From CAZWSX01 sp964636985 (lineage in GTDB: Bacteria > Planctomycetota > Planctomycetia > Pirellulales > Pirellulaceae): DNA of 64,000 nt. The first letter of the stretch is position 1; each line of letters opens with the position of its first letter. Positions 26,169-35,286 of this stretch are shown here, one piece after another. Where the stretch lies: contig CAZWSX010000001.1 in the NCBI GenBank assembly GCA_964636985.1, positions 642,883 through 706,882 of the forward strand, read 5' to 3'. Below the pieces are notes generated by a model. The model was not told where the DNA came from. It saw only the letters and a program-made list of their open reading frames with translations, and made no database searches. The position numbers were made by a program, and so were the translations under genes.

Positions 26169-27743
26169 ATGGAGTCCCCTCGCGTTGCCCGTGCTGTGTT
26201 GAGCGTGAGCGACAAGACCGGCCTGGTCGAGTTCGCCAAGGGACTCGTCGAACTGGGAGTCGACCTCTACTCGACGGGCGGCACGCGCCGCGCCTTGGAA
26301 GCTGCGGGCCTGAGGGTAATCGACGTCGCCGAGTACACCGGCTTCCCCGAAATGATGGACGGCCGGGTGAAAACGCTGCATCCAAAGATCTTCGGCGGTA
26401 TCTTGTGCCGCCGCGATCAACCAGAGGACATGGCGAGCGTTCTCAATCATGGCATGAAGACGTTCGAACTCGTCGTCGTCAATTTGTACCCGTTCCGCGA
26501 AACGGTCGCCAAGCCGGGCGTGAGCCGCGAGGACGCCATCGAGAACATCGATATCGGCGGGCCAAGCCTGGTCCGTGCGACGGCGAAGAACCACGCCTTC
26601 GTCGCCATCGCTACGAGCGCGAAACAGTACCCCGCGATCCTCGAAGAACTTCGCCGCGATGGCACCACATCGCTGACGTTGCGAAAGAAGCTCGCAGCCG
26701 AAGCGTTCGCACACACCGCCGACTACGACCGCGCGATCGCCGACTACTTCGCGCCCGATCGCACCGAGGGGGAAAAGGCGTTGCCCGAGCGCGTTTCGCT
26801 GACATTTGAGAAGGTTACCGAACTGCGCTACGGCGAGAATCCTCATCAGTGCGCAGCGCTCTACCGAGAGCAGAACCCGGCCTCGCCAAGTTTGACGCTC
26901 GCCAGCCAACTCAACGGCAAAGAGCTGTCGTACAACAACCTGCTCGACCTTGATAGCGCGATTTCGATTGTGCGTGGCTTTGCGTTGCCTGCCGCGACGG
27001 TGATCAAGCACAATAATCCCTGCGGGGCCGCGATGGCCGGTTCGCTCGCACTCGCTTGCTCCAATGCTTTGGCGGGCGATCCGCAAAGTGCTTTTGGCGG
27101 GATCATCGCTTTCAATCGCGCGGTTGACGTTCCGACTGCCGAGGCTTTATCGCAGCCCGGCCTGTTCATCGAAGCAGTCGCGGCCCCCGACTTCGATCCA
27201 GCGGCGCTAGAAATCCTGACGACTCGCCCCAAGTGGAAGGCGAACGTTCGCTTGCTCGCTACGGGCCCGATGCCGCCAGCACCGGCTCGTGTTTCGTACC
27301 GACAGATCGAAGGCGGGATGTTGGTTCAAGACAACGATACCCAACCGATTCACGAAGCCGAGTGGACGATCCCCACGCAGGCCAAGCCGACCGAAGAGAC
27401 GCTCATCGATTTGCGGTTCGCCTGGGAGATGGTTCGCCACGTCAAATCAAACGCGATTGTCGTCGCTAAAAACGGCATGCTCCTAGGTGCCGGGGCTGGG
27501 CAAATGAGCCGCGTCGACTCCGTCGAAATCTCGCTCGCCAAGGCAGGCGAACGCTCCGTCGGCGCCGTGATGGCTTCCGACGCTTTCTTCCCGTTCCCTG
27601 ACTCGATCCACCGGGCCCACAAGTCGGGCATCATTGCCGTGATCCAGCCGGGCGGTTCGGTGAAAGACGCCGAATCGATCGCCGCTTGCGACGAGTACGG
27701 GATCGCGATGATCTTCACGGGCCGCCGCCACTTCAAGCACTAG
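26169..27743 (+). CDS. purH: bifunctional AICAR formyltransferase / IMP cyclohydrolase
   Basis: PurH carries out the last two steps of IMP synthesis. The 524-aa protein has the N-terminal MGS-like IMP cyclohydrolase domain (about residues 5-150: LSVSDKTGLVEFAKGL; YSTGGTRRALE; GRVKTLHPKIFGG) and the AICAR transformylase domain (about 195-524), with RYGENPHQCAALYR, NNLLDLDSA and the catalytic VIKHNNPCGAA. The length is standard. The start MESPRVARAV is preferred, with GGAG about 9 nt upstream; the longer frame would translate the upstream hairpin repeat. The gene ends 4 bp before the next ORF. Confidence 0.95.
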   Translation: MESPRVARAVLSVSDKTGLVEFAKGLVELGVDLYSTGGTRRALEAAGLRVIDVAEYTGFPEMMDGRVKTLHPKIFGGILCRRDQPEDMASVLNHGMKTFELVVVNLYPFRETVAKPGVSREDAIENIDIGGPSLVRATAKNHAFVAIATSAKQYPAILEELRRDGTTSLTLRKKLAAEAFAHTADYDRAIADYFAPDRTEGEKALPERVSLTFEKVTELRYGENPHQCAALYREQNPASPSLTLASQLNGKELSYNNLLDLDSAISIVRGFALPAATVIKHNNPCGAAMAGSLALACSNALAGDPQSAFGGIIAFNRAVDVPTAEALSQPGLFIEAVAAPDFDPAALEILTTRPKWKANVRLLATGPMPPAPARVSYRQIEGGMLVQDNDTQPIHEAEWTIPTQAKPTEETLIDLRFAWEMVRHVKSNAIVVAKNGMLLGAGAGQMSRVDSVEISLAKAGERSVGAVMASDAFFPFPDSIHRAHKSGIIAVIQPGGSVKDAESIAACDEYGIAMIFTGRRHFKH

Positions 27744-27747
27744 TTGT

Positions 27748-28725
27748 ATGTTCGAGTTCGATCCTTCGATCGATGGTCCGACGCCGGAGCACGTTCGTTG
27801 GACGCTCGTTCACAATTGCCCCTTGCGCGCGGGCACGGATGTCAGTGATCCGGATCAGACGGAGCGATTGTTGAGAACGGTCAGGTACATCAGCGATTTT
27901 AGCCAATGGCGTTTTGTGATCGACAACTTGGCAATCACAAAGAACGTGGCCGAGACATACTTTGCGTTCGATACCAGCAAGGCGGCAGCACCATTTGGCG
28001 GGTTCGATGAAATCAATCAATGTTGCCAGGAGTGCCCGGCGAACGGGGGTGGAGCCGGCTGGGCAGGTTGTTTCGGTACCGTTGCCCTTCCGACTGAACC
28101 GAAGTCTCGTGCGCGATACATGGACTTCTTCGATACGCCACCGATGACTCCTGAGGGAGATGAGGCTGTCCCCCGAACGGTTTCGAATCGATGGTTCTTC
28201 ATATGGCGTGAACTCCAGTCCGATGACTTATCGAAACGGCAGGCCGCTCTTCGGACGCTTCGCATCATTTGCGCCGCCATTCCAGATCATTACAAGGAAT
28301 TGGGACTCCCCGTATCGGTAATATTGGGATGGCGCGACTTATCGGGCCTCTTTGTGGCGTTGCGACACCATCCTGAAATGCGAGTCGTACTGTCCGCACA
28401 TCCCGCTGGCATCACGTCGGGGCGGTCATGGCAAGTTGATCCGCATTGCATTCAATGCAAGGCTTCATGGTGGAACGAGAAAAAGCAAACTTGCGAAATA
28501 TGTGGGCATCTAGGAGGGCGGCAACCTACCCGGACTCGCAAACGCATCGGCATTCGGCCCTTCCGGCCCATTGAGGAACTTGTATCAGCCGAAGAAGTGC
28601 CCGCAGTGATCGATCGACTGTGGGCAAAGTACAACGAAGTGAAAGCCGAATCTGAGCGTCAGCCGCTACTCAGCCGTGTCTTCTCCACCCTTAACAGTTG
28701 GCTCCGCTCCGGCCGCAGGGGGTGA
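27748..28725 (+). CDS. hypothetical cysteine-containing protein
   Basis: I do not recognise this 325-aa protein. It contains a zinc-ribbon-like pair CIQC...CEIC (about residues 235-252) and a CCQECPANGGG segment near residue 93. It has no signal peptide or membrane helix. Its start lies 4 bp after the purH stop, so it is probably cotranscribed with purH. Its 3' end overlaps the convergent gyrA 3' end by 60 bp. The overlap is unusual but the frame stays protein-like through the zinc motif. The role is unknown. Confidence 0.65.
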   Translation: MFEFDPSIDGPTPEHVRWTLVHNCPLRAGTDVSDPDQTERLLRTVRYISDFSQWRFVIDNLAITKNVAETYFAFDTSKAAAPFGGFDEINQCCQECPANGGGAGWAGCFGTVALPTEPKSRARYMDFFDTPPMTPEGDEAVPRTVSNRWFFIWRELQSDDLSKRQAALRTLRIICAAIPDHYKELGLPVSVILGWRDLSGLFVALRHHPEMRVVLSAHPAGITSGRSWQVDPHCIQCKASWWNEKKQTCEICGHLGGRQPTRTRKRIGIRPFRPIEELVSAEEVPAVIDRLWAKYNEVKAESERQPLLSRVFSTLNSWLRSGRRG

Positions 28726-31512
28726 CAGTGGAACCGGTGGCGAAATTGGCATCGCTTCTTCGTCTTCGATTGTCTCTTCCTTGGGCACGCGGACGATCGC
28801 GGCGACGGTGTCCCCTTCGTCGAGGTTCATGATCCGCACGCCTTGCGTGTTGCGGCCGATCACGCTCACGCCCGACGCCGGGGTCCGTTGGAGTTTGCCA
28901 CGGGCAGTCATCATCAGGATCTCGTGATCGTCGGTCACGGCAGCGATGCCGATGACTGGACCGTTACGCGTTGTCGTTCGGATATCGCGAACACCCAAGC
29001 CGCCGCGACCCTTGGTCGGATAGCGGGCACCGCTGTCTTCTCCTTCTTCACCGCCTTCTTCTTCGACGACTGGTTCGGAAGGGGCCTCAGTTGCGGTTGC
29101 CGTTTCGTCCTCGGCTGGCTCGACATCGGGCTCGCTGCTGTTGGGGCCGAAGGGCGTTCGCTTGCCGTAGCCGTTTTCGCAAACCGTGAGGAGCGTGGCG
29201 CTGGGATCGGCGACCACCATGCCAACGCACGAGTCGCCGGCGCGAAGGCGAATGCCCTTCACCCCTTGAGCATTGCGGCCCGACGAACGGACCAGCGATT
29301 GCTTGAAGCGGCAAGCTTGTCCCTTGGCCGAGGCCATCAGGATTTCGTCACCCTTCTTCAGCAGAGCGACCGAGACCAGTTCGTCTCCTTCGCGGAGGCT
29401 GATCGCGATGATGCCGCCTTTTTTCGGACGGCTGTATTGCTCGAGCGGCGTCTTCTTCACCAAGCCCTTGCGGGTGGCCATCACCAGAAAGTGGTCGGGC
29501 AAATCGTAGTTGCGAATCGCCAGGCAGCTGGCGATTTGTTCGCCTTCAGCAAGCGTGAGAAGGTTGATGATCGCCCGGCCGCGGCTTTCGCGACTCAGTT
29601 CAGGCAGGTCGTACACCTTTTGCCAGTAGACCTTCCCCATGTTCGTGAAGAACATCAGGTAGTCGTGCGTGCTGGCGACGAACAGGTGCTCGATCGGATC
29701 TTCGTCCTCGGTAGTCGCTCCCTTGAGTCCCTTGCCGCCGCGGCGCTGAGCGCGGTAGGTGTTGCTGGGCGTGCGTTTGATGTAGCCACGCGTGCTGATC
29801 GTGACCACCATTTGCTGCTCTTCGATCAGGTCTTCCAGATCGACGTTGCCTAGCTCTTCGCCGGTGATCTCGGTGCGGCGCTTGTCGCCGAACCGTTTCT
29901 TCATGTCGATCAGCTCTTGCCGGATCATCGCCAGGATGTTGGCTTCGTCCGACAGGATGCGCAGATACTCCTTGATCTCGGTCAAGATCTCGGCGTGCTC
30001 ACCCCCGAGCCGCTCTTGCTCGAGGTTGACCAACTGGCCGAGCGTCATTCGCAGGATCGCGTCGGCTTGGACTGCGGTCAGCGGGTACGTATCGGAGACC
30101 CCGCGTTCCGATTGGAACTGCGCGAAGCCATCGGCGCCGAGTGCCCGTTCCATCATCGAGGCCGGGCATTGGATGCCCATCAAGCCGACTTTGGCTTCGG
30201 CCTGCGTACGCGACGAGCGGATGATCCGAATGATCTCGTCGATATTAGCCAAGGCCATCAACAGACCTTCGACCACGTGTTTGCGGCGGCGCGCTTTGGC
30301 CAGCAGGAACTGGGTCCGCCGGCGGATCACCGTCACGCGGTGGCGGAGGAATTCGTCGAGCAGCTCCTTGAGGGATAGCTCGCGCGGTTTGCCGTCGACC
30401 AGCGCCAGCAAGATAATCGAGAACGAGTCTTGCAGCGGCGAGAACTGGTAGAGCTGGGCCAGAACGACGTCCGGGTTGGCATCCTTCTTGAGGTCGATCA
30501 CCAGGTGGACCGGGTGTTCGAGGTTGCTCAAGTCGGTGATGCCGCGAATCCCTTTGATCTTGTCTTCGTTGACAAGCTCGGCAATCCGCTCGACGACGCG
30601 GTCGCGCGTGGCCTGATAAGGAATTTCGTCGACGACGATGCGGTACGAGTCGCGCTTGACCTCTTCGATTTTTGCTCGTGCGCGGAGGACCATATTGCTG
30701 CGGCCCGTCATGTAACCGCGGCGGATGCCGCTTCGCCCGCAGATGACGCCGCCGGTGGGGAAGTCTGGCCCTGGGATAATTTCCATCAGTTGGTCGATGG
30801 AGACGCCGGGATCATCGATCACGCGAACGAGGGCGTCACAGACTTCGCCGAGGTTGTGGGGCGGAATCGAGGTCGCCATCCCAACGGCGATCCCTTGCGC
30901 GCCGTTGACCAGCAGGTTGGGGAACTTCGACGGCAGAACCGTCGGTTCCTGCCGCGTTTCGCTGTAGTTCGGGACGTAGTCGACGGTGTCGAGTTCCAGG
31001 TCCTCGAGCATCATCGACGAGAACGGTGAGAGCCGCGCTTCGGTATACCGCATGGCAGCCGGAGGAAGACCGGCGATCGAACCGAAGTTCCCTTGCTTGT
31101 CGATGAGCAGCGCGCGGGTGTTCCACTCTTGCGCCATCCGGACCAGCGTCGGGTAAATCACCGCTTCGCCATGCGGGTGGTAGTTCCCGCTGGTGTCGCC
31201 CGAGATCTTGGCGCACTTGACGCGTTTTGAGCCGGGCGACAGGTTGAGGTCGTTCATGGCAACCAGAATCCGCCGCTGCGAAGGTTTCAAGCCGTCGCGT
31301 GCGTCGGGCAAGGCGCGGCTGACGATCACGCTCATGGCGTACGTCAGGTAACTCTCTTTGAGTTCGTCTTCGATCGATTGATCGACGACCTTACCACCGT
31401 GCGCGTCGCTGTTGTTCCTCTCCCCTGCCCCGCCGCTTTCTCCATTTCCATTGCCCGAGTTGCCGCTACCTGAGTTGGCACCGCCAGGGATATCGTCTTC
31501 TTCACCGGCCAA
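28666..31512 (-). CDS. gyrA: DNA gyrase subunit A
   Basis: GyrA cuts and religates DNA to introduce negative supercoils. The 948-aa protein has the winged-helix/tower domain with active-site Tyr156 in AAMRYTEARL (Tyr122 in E. coli numbering) and the C-terminal pinwheel with the gyrase-specific box QRRGGKG, which argues against ParC. About 40 N-terminal residues are Gly/Ser/Asn-rich low complexity, and an acidic insertion (EPDVEPAEDETATATEAP) lies in the C-terminal domain. The start is TTG at 31512 (AGGA upstream), since no ATG precedes the conserved part in this frame. At the positions of E. coli Ser83 and Asp87 the residues are Ala117 and Pro121. gyrB is not adjacent. Confidence 0.95.
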   Translation of the reverse strand: MAGEEDDIPGGANSGSGNSGNGNGESGGAGERNNSDAHGGKVVDQSIEDELKESYLTYAMSVIVSRALPDARDGLKPSQRRILVAMNDLNLSPGSKRVKCAKISGDTSGNYHPHGEAVIYPTLVRMAQEWNTRALLIDKQGNFGSIAGLPPAAMRYTEARLSPFSSMMLEDLELDTVDYVPNYSETRQEPTVLPSKFPNLLVNGAQGIAVGMATSIPPHNLGEVCDALVRVIDDPGVSIDQLMEIIPGPDFPTGGVICGRSGIRRGYMTGRSNMVLRARAKIEEVKRDSYRIVVDEIPYQATRDRVVERIAELVNEDKIKGIRGITDLSNLEHPVHLVIDLKKDANPDVVLAQLYQFSPLQDSFSIILLALVDGKPRELSLKELLDEFLRHRVTVIRRRTQFLLAKARRRKHVVEGLLMALANIDEIIRIIRSSRTQAEAKVGLMGIQCPASMMERALGADGFAQFQSERGVSDTYPLTAVQADAILRMTLGQLVNLEQERLGGEHAEILTEIKEYLRILSDEANILAMIRQELIDMKKRFGDKRRTEITGEELGNVDLEDLIEEQQMVVTISTRGYIKRTPSNTYRAQRRGGKGLKGATTEDEDPIEHLFVASTHDYLMFFTNMGKVYWQKVYDLPELSRESRGRAIINLLTLAEGEQIASCLAIRNYDLPDHFLVMATRKGLVKKTPLEQYSRPKKGGIIAISLREGDELVSVALLKKGDEILMASAKGQACRFKQSLVRSSGRNAQGVKGIRLRAGDSCVGMVVADPSATLLTVCENGYGKRTPFGPNSSEPDVEPAEDETATATEAPSEPVVEEEGGEEGEDSGARYPTKGRGGLGVRDIRTTTRNGPVIGIAAVTDDHEILMMTARGKLQRTPASGVSVIGRNTQGVRIMNLDEGDTVAAIVRVPKEETIEDEEAMPISPPVPLSPPAAGAEPTVKGGEDTAE

Positions 31513-31976
31513 GAGGAGAGTCCTTTCACAAGAGAATCAAAGGGAGCGAAATGGGCTGTGCGCCGCGTGGTGCGAATCGCAAAAAGGCTTGTCAGTTCAA
31601 TGGGCGCAGATGGAAAAATCGATTCCGATTTCGCGCCGCAGATTGGCCCGTTTTGGTGCCAGAGAGCTCTTCGAAACCGCTGTTTTTCGTACGTCTCTTT
31701 TTACCAAAAATGGGCCTCTCTCACAATGCGTAGTCCGTCGGTTTGGCTTTTCTTAAGTGCTTGCCGTGAAAGGGTTTGCGGCGAGTCTTTTCGAGGCTGC
31801 CAGAGGCCTTTAAAGTTGGCCTCCAAAGGGCTGTTTTTCATCGGTTTGTCGAGTCCGATTTCCGCCTTCGTTCGCTTAAGGAGATGGGCATCATTCGCTG
31901 TTCTCAAGTGGTTAGCGAGTGTGAATAATGTGGCCTCCCAGACGTTCCTCTCTCTTTGATCATTGAATCCTTCCCT
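31513..31976. other. divergent intergenic region between gyrA and a secreted TPR-like gene
   Basis: There is no gene I can support in these 464 bp. The region should carry the gyrA promoter, where supercoiling-sensitive control is common in bacteria, and the promoter of the gene at 31977. Direct and inverted motifs such as AGAGGCC/GGCCTC near 31803-31830 are visible but not assignable. Confidence 0.4.
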
Positions 31977-32780
31977 ATGTCTTTTCAATCCTCGGGCGAC
32001 TCGATTTCTGCTTCTCACAATGGGCCGGGCGCGAATGGGACCTCTGCGAGCTTGTCGCGATGGACGCTTCCCGGCGTGATCGGCGCCATTTTGCTCGGCG
32101 GTGCCGCGGGCTTGTGGGCGCAAGACAATGCTGGCAAGCGACCGCCGGGCAAGGATAAGGACAAAGACAAGGATAAGGTGGTCAAGATCTCGAACGACCC
32201 CGAGATTCGCAAACTCCAAGCAGCGTTTGTGAAGGACGCGGAGATCCTGGCCAAGAAGTACGAAAAAGAAAAGGATTTCAGCAAGGCCCGCGACGTGTAC
32301 CAGGAGATTCTCAAAATCGCGCCCGCGCACCAGCAAGCAAACCAGCGCATGAGCGAGATCATGCAGTACGAAATGGCGGCCAAGAGCCACAAGTTCTCGA
32401 TCAGCGCGAAAGACGATTGGCAAGATACGGGCGTCACCGCGATCGAGGACCGCCCGTTGAACATCCGCGCTACCGGCAAGTGGACGCTGCGGATCGAAGC
32501 TCAAATCGGACCCGAAGGGATGCCCATCGCGAAAGAACTGCGCGACTTCGACCCGGGTTGCCTGGTGGGAATGATCGAAGGTCCCGACAAGGATGATAAC
32601 AAGCCGTTTGTAATCGGCGCCGAGAAGCAGTTTATCCCCAAGGTAAGCGGCAAACTCCTGATGCGGATCTTCGACAACGACACGCGCGACAACGAGGGCT
32701 CGGTCGACGTCGAAGTAATGGGGATGTTCGACTCCGACAAGCTGGAACAACCTGGCAAAAAGAAGAAGACGGGGAAGTAA
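31977..32780 (+). CDS. exported protein with TPR-like segment and C-terminal beta domain
   Basis: This 267-aa protein begins with a polar N-terminal stretch and a hydrophobic segment LPGVIGAILLGGAAGLWAQ (about residues 29-47) that is a signal anchor or late signal peptide. A lysine/aspartate repeat (KDKDKDKDK) follows, then a helical TPR-like segment (EKDFSKARDVYQEILKIAPAHQQANQRM, starting near residue 98). The C-terminal ~130 residues are beta-rich (WTLRIEAQIGPEG; CLVGMIEG; GKLLMRIFDND) and resemble the PA-I galactophilic-lectin-like domains of some planctomycete proteins. I consider that resemblance tentative. It is probably periplasmic; the next gene starts 9 bp downstream. Confidence 0.65.
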   Translation: MSFQSSGDSISASHNGPGANGTSASLSRWTLPGVIGAILLGGAAGLWAQDNAGKRPPGKDKDKDKDKVVKISNDPEIRKLQAAFVKDAEILAKKYEKEKDFSKARDVYQEILKIAPAHQQANQRMSEIMQYEMAAKSHKFSISAKDDWQDTGVTAIEDRPLNIRATGKWTLRIEAQIGPEGMPIAKELRDFDPGCLVGMIEGPDKDDNKPFVIGAEKQFIPKVSGKLLMRIFDNDTRDNEGSVDVEVMGMFDSDKLEQPGKKKKTGK

Positions 32781-32789
32781 GGGGATAGC

Positions 32790-33065
32790 ATGCCCGCCGA
32801 GAATTCATCCCAGGGAGATTGGGACCCTCGGAGCGTGCGAGATATTTCATTCTCGATCTGGGCTCAGTTGAACTGCGAGTGCGCCAAGTGCGGACTCGTT
32901 GAGGACCTTCCGCAGACCGAGCTCATCGAGACCGACCCCATTGCCTGGAGCGAGATCGTGGGCCCGATCCTGTACTCCAAAGGATGGGCAGCGCCGCACG
33001 AGTTTTGCTTGATTTGCCCTGGCTGCGTTCAGGCAGGCGCCGACATTTCGCGCGCGGCGAATTGA
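32790..33065 (+). CDS. small zinc-ribbon-like hypothetical protein
   Basis: This 91-aa protein has two cysteine pairs, CECAKC near residues 29-34 and CLICPGC near residues 73-79, suggesting one bound zinc. It starts 9 bp after the preceding gene, so the two are likely cotranscribed. Its 3' end overlaps the convergent gene by 37 bp. I do not recognise a family. Confidence 0.6.
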   Translation: MPAENSSQGDWDPRSVRDISFSIWAQLNCECAKCGLVEDLPQTELIETDPIAWSEIVGPILYSKGWAAPHEFCLICPGCVQAGADISRAAN

Positions 33066-33658
33066 GGCGGCTCGCCCCACTGCTCGCGCAGGCTCTTGTC
33101 GCCTAGTGTCTGTTCGATCTGGGCGACGACTTCTTGTGGATTCCAGAGCCATTCTCCCTGATTCTCGATCGGCAGCGTCCTATCCCAAAGTGGGCGCTCT
33201 TGGGTCTTCAGCACCCACTCATGGCGCGACGCGAGTTCGGTTGGCGTGATCGATTCGCAGCCGGTTATGCCCAGGAGAAGAATGGGGACCCGGTGCTCTT
33301 CTATCGTTCGGTAGCCAAGCTTCGCGCCAAGGATTTCGTCCCACTTGATGCGATGAAAGTGACTCTTCGCTGGACGCCAGAAAAGGAAAAATGCCCCCGA
33401 CCATTCCCAGGAGATTCCATTGCGGTCGAAGAACATCACGACCCCGTTTTTTCGGAGTTCCGATAGCCCAACCCAGACAACGAGCGGTCCGACCAGGAAC
33501 ATTATGACGGCCGCAAATGGCATGAACCAGAAAAACTCGAGCACGGGTGTGTTGCGAACCATTCCAACCAAAAAAGCAATTGTGACCAGCTCACACAGCG
33601 TTGCCGTGATCCACACCGTCGATTTGCTCGAGACAAATTTGCGAGCGACGATGGTCAT
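33029..33658 (-). CDS. hypothetical membrane protein
   Basis: This protein of about 209 aa has two adjacent membrane helices near the N-terminus (TVWITATLCELVTIAFLVGMV and FFWFMPFAAVIMFLVGPLVVWVGL) and a cytoplasmic C-terminal domain rich in Trp (WEWSGAFFLFWRPAK; WDEILGAKLGYRT). This PH-like-domain-after-two-helices layout is seen in many small membrane proteins of unknown role. The start at 33658 avoids a 47-bp overlap with the upstream gene; the ATG at 33739 would add 27 residues. It is the last gene of a minus-strand run. Confidence 0.6.
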   Translation of the reverse strand: MTIVARKFVSSKSTVWITATLCELVTIAFLVGMVRNTPVLEFFWFMPFAAVIMFLVGPLVVWVGLSELRKNGVVMFFDRNGISWEWSGAFFLFWRPAKSHFHRIKWDEILGAKLGYRTIEEHRVPILLLGITGCESITPTELASRHEWVLKTQERPLWDRTLPIENQGEWLWNPQEVVAQIEQTLGDKSLREQWGEPPQFAAREMSAPA

Positions 33659-33692
33659 GGGATTGGAACGAACCTGAGGGAAGACGATTTCG

Positions 33693-34151
33693 CTATTCTC
33701 GTTCACCGTAGCCCACTTTGAAGTACCAATCCACGGCATCGAGATTCCAGTCCCTTAGCGACAACCGCCCCAGGATTTTGTCCTCGCCATATTTCTCGCG
33801 TAGCCAGTGGCCGTTGATTCGCTCGCCGAGCCGCAGCTTCAGCCAAGGAATGCATTTGCCTTGACGGTCGATCTGCAATTGAAGGTGCATCAGCGATACG
33901 GTTTGATCTGAGATCAAAATCGCGATGGCGACGATATCAACTTCTCGCGCGCCTGTTTTTGTTGCGCGAATGGGATCGACCCCATCAAGGACTTCATCCC
34001 ACTCGGAGCAGGCATTGCTGAGCACGTCCGGCAAATACCACTCTAGCCCGTTGCAGGCTTCCCGTAGTTCCGGGCAACGCTCTAACTCGGCGCCGATTGG
34101 CGTTCGCTCAAGGAGAAGATGAAAGTTTTTGGCGGCGCGCTCTTCGCTCAT
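33693..34151 (-). CDS. hypothetical protein
   Basis: This is a 152-aa soluble protein with several Trp and charged residues (HWLREKYGEDKILGRLSLRDWNLDAVDWYFKVG toward the end) and a central beta pattern (VDIVAIAILISDQTVSLMHLQLQID). It has GGGAG before the ATG and starts 18 bp after the preceding gene on the same strand, so the two are in one operon. I do not recognise it. It could be a small antitoxin/immunity-like protein, but no toxin is evident beside it. Confidence 0.6.
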   Translation of the reverse strand: MSEERAAKNFHLLLERTPIGAELERCPELREACNGLEWYLPDVLSNACSEWDEVLDGVDPIRATKTGAREVDIVAIAILISDQTVSLMHLQLQIDRQGKCIPWLKLRLGERINGHWLREKYGEDKILGRLSLRDWNLDAVDWYFKVGYGERE

Positions 34152-34169
34152 GCATATCTCCCGGGCGTG

Positions 34170-34598
34170 CTAATGTGCCGGATCGACCTCAAAAAATGGT
34201 CCATCGTCGTATTCGTAGCGACGTGGGTTAGGGGGCGTAAGGTGTTTTGTAGCCTCGCAGACGACCCCTTCTTCGACAATCACGTGAACATTGTTAATCG
34301 TGATGGGCCCCAGTTCCGCATAGCCCCGATCCTTCATGAGCTGGTGGAATCGATTGATCCATTTTGGTGCGTTTCGCGCGCCCATGGCGAATGGGAAGTG
34401 GCAGCCAAGTTCGACGCAGCAGTAACGTGTTCCCGGCTTGAACGTCAGAATGAGATCGAAGTGGGCGCCGTCATCCGTCACGTTGACGACCTCGACACCG
34501 TAATAATCGGGGCCGCCCGCTCCGAAATACGATCGGTTGCGCGCGAACAGGGCGCACATAACTTGCTGCAGTGCACTCTGTAATTCCGTCCTTTCCAT
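34170..34598 (-). CDS. hypothetical protein
   Basis: This is a 142-aa soluble protein. The N-terminus MERTELQSALQQVMCALFARN is helical, followed by beta-rich sequence (YYGVEVVNVTDDGAHFDLILTF; RYCCVELGCHFPFAMG). It is in an operon-like run with the genes at 33693 and 34631. No family is recognised. The clustering of several unrelated small soluble proteins here is typical of immunity or accessory gene islands, but that is only inference. Confidence 0.6.
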   Translation of the reverse strand: MERTELQSALQQVMCALFARNRSYFGAGGPDYYGVEVVNVTDDGAHFDLILTFKPGTRYCCVELGCHFPFAMGARNAPKWINRFHQLMKDRGYAELGPITINNVHVIVEEGVVCEATKHLTPPNPRRYEYDDGPFFEVDPAH

Positions 34599-34630
34599 TC
34601 GTATGCGTTTGGTTCACGCTTCAATTTGGC

Positions 34631-35191
34631 CTACTTGAGACTCATTTGTTCGCGAGTGACCACCTCGATTTTATTTTGCCAGTATCGGATGGATTCGCTC
34701 CGTCCTTTCGCCGTATGAGGACACTGGCAAACCCGAACGTGCACCAGTTGCTCCTCGTATTCTTTTTTCTTCGCGGCCAAATAGTCTCGGTAACTGGTCC
34801 TGGTCATCGGAATTCCACGCGATGCCCTAAGGCCGTCAATGTAGAAACAGTGGCCGACGCGGTGCATTCCCTGAAGCCTCTTCCAGGCTTTCAAATCGTT
34901 CTGCCTCGGCAGCCTGAAATTGAGCCCCATGTTGACCATGGATTGGCCACACTCTGGGCACCTATGAGTCGCGTTGTGATACTGATTGAACAGGTCAATA
35001 ACGCGATGCCCAAGTTCCCGTTCGCGTCTCGCAAGTGTCTTTGTCCACTTCGGGAGGGAATTGAGTTCCCGGTAAACGTGTCCAAGTCCACGAGGTCGGA
35101 AGAAGTCTTCAACGGTCGGCTGCTTGAACCCCTTGCGACACGAAAGGCACGCAAAGTGGCGTTTGTATTCCTTACAGGAGTTCCGGTACAT
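34631..35191 (-). CDS. hypothetical double zinc-ribbon-like protein
   Basis: This 186-aa basic protein has CLSC (about residues 15-18), CPEC (78-81) and a late CQC, so two cysteine pairs could bind zinc. The middle is helical (ELNSLPKWTKTLARRERELGHRVIDL), and the late segment AKKKEYEEQLVHVRVCQCPH is also charged. GGAGAGG lies 6 nt before the ATG, a strong ribosome binding site. No family is recognised. It could bind nucleic acid, given its basic character. Confidence 0.6.
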   Translation of the reverse strand: MYRNSCKEYKRHFACLSCRKGFKQPTVEDFFRPRGLGHVYRELNSLPKWTKTLARRERELGHRVIDLFNQYHNATHRCPECGQSMVNMGLNFRLPRQNDLKAWKRLQGMHRVGHCFYIDGLRASRGIPMTRTSYRDYLAAKKKEYEEQLVHVRVCQCPHTAKGRSESIRYWQNKIEVVTREQMSLK

Positions 35192-35286
35192 AAATTACCT
35201 CTCCCACCGCGATGGTCCTTTTTCCCCAAGGCGTGACACCTGACGTGCAAGGAAGGTTCGCCGTCCTTCCGTAAATCGGAGCCATT

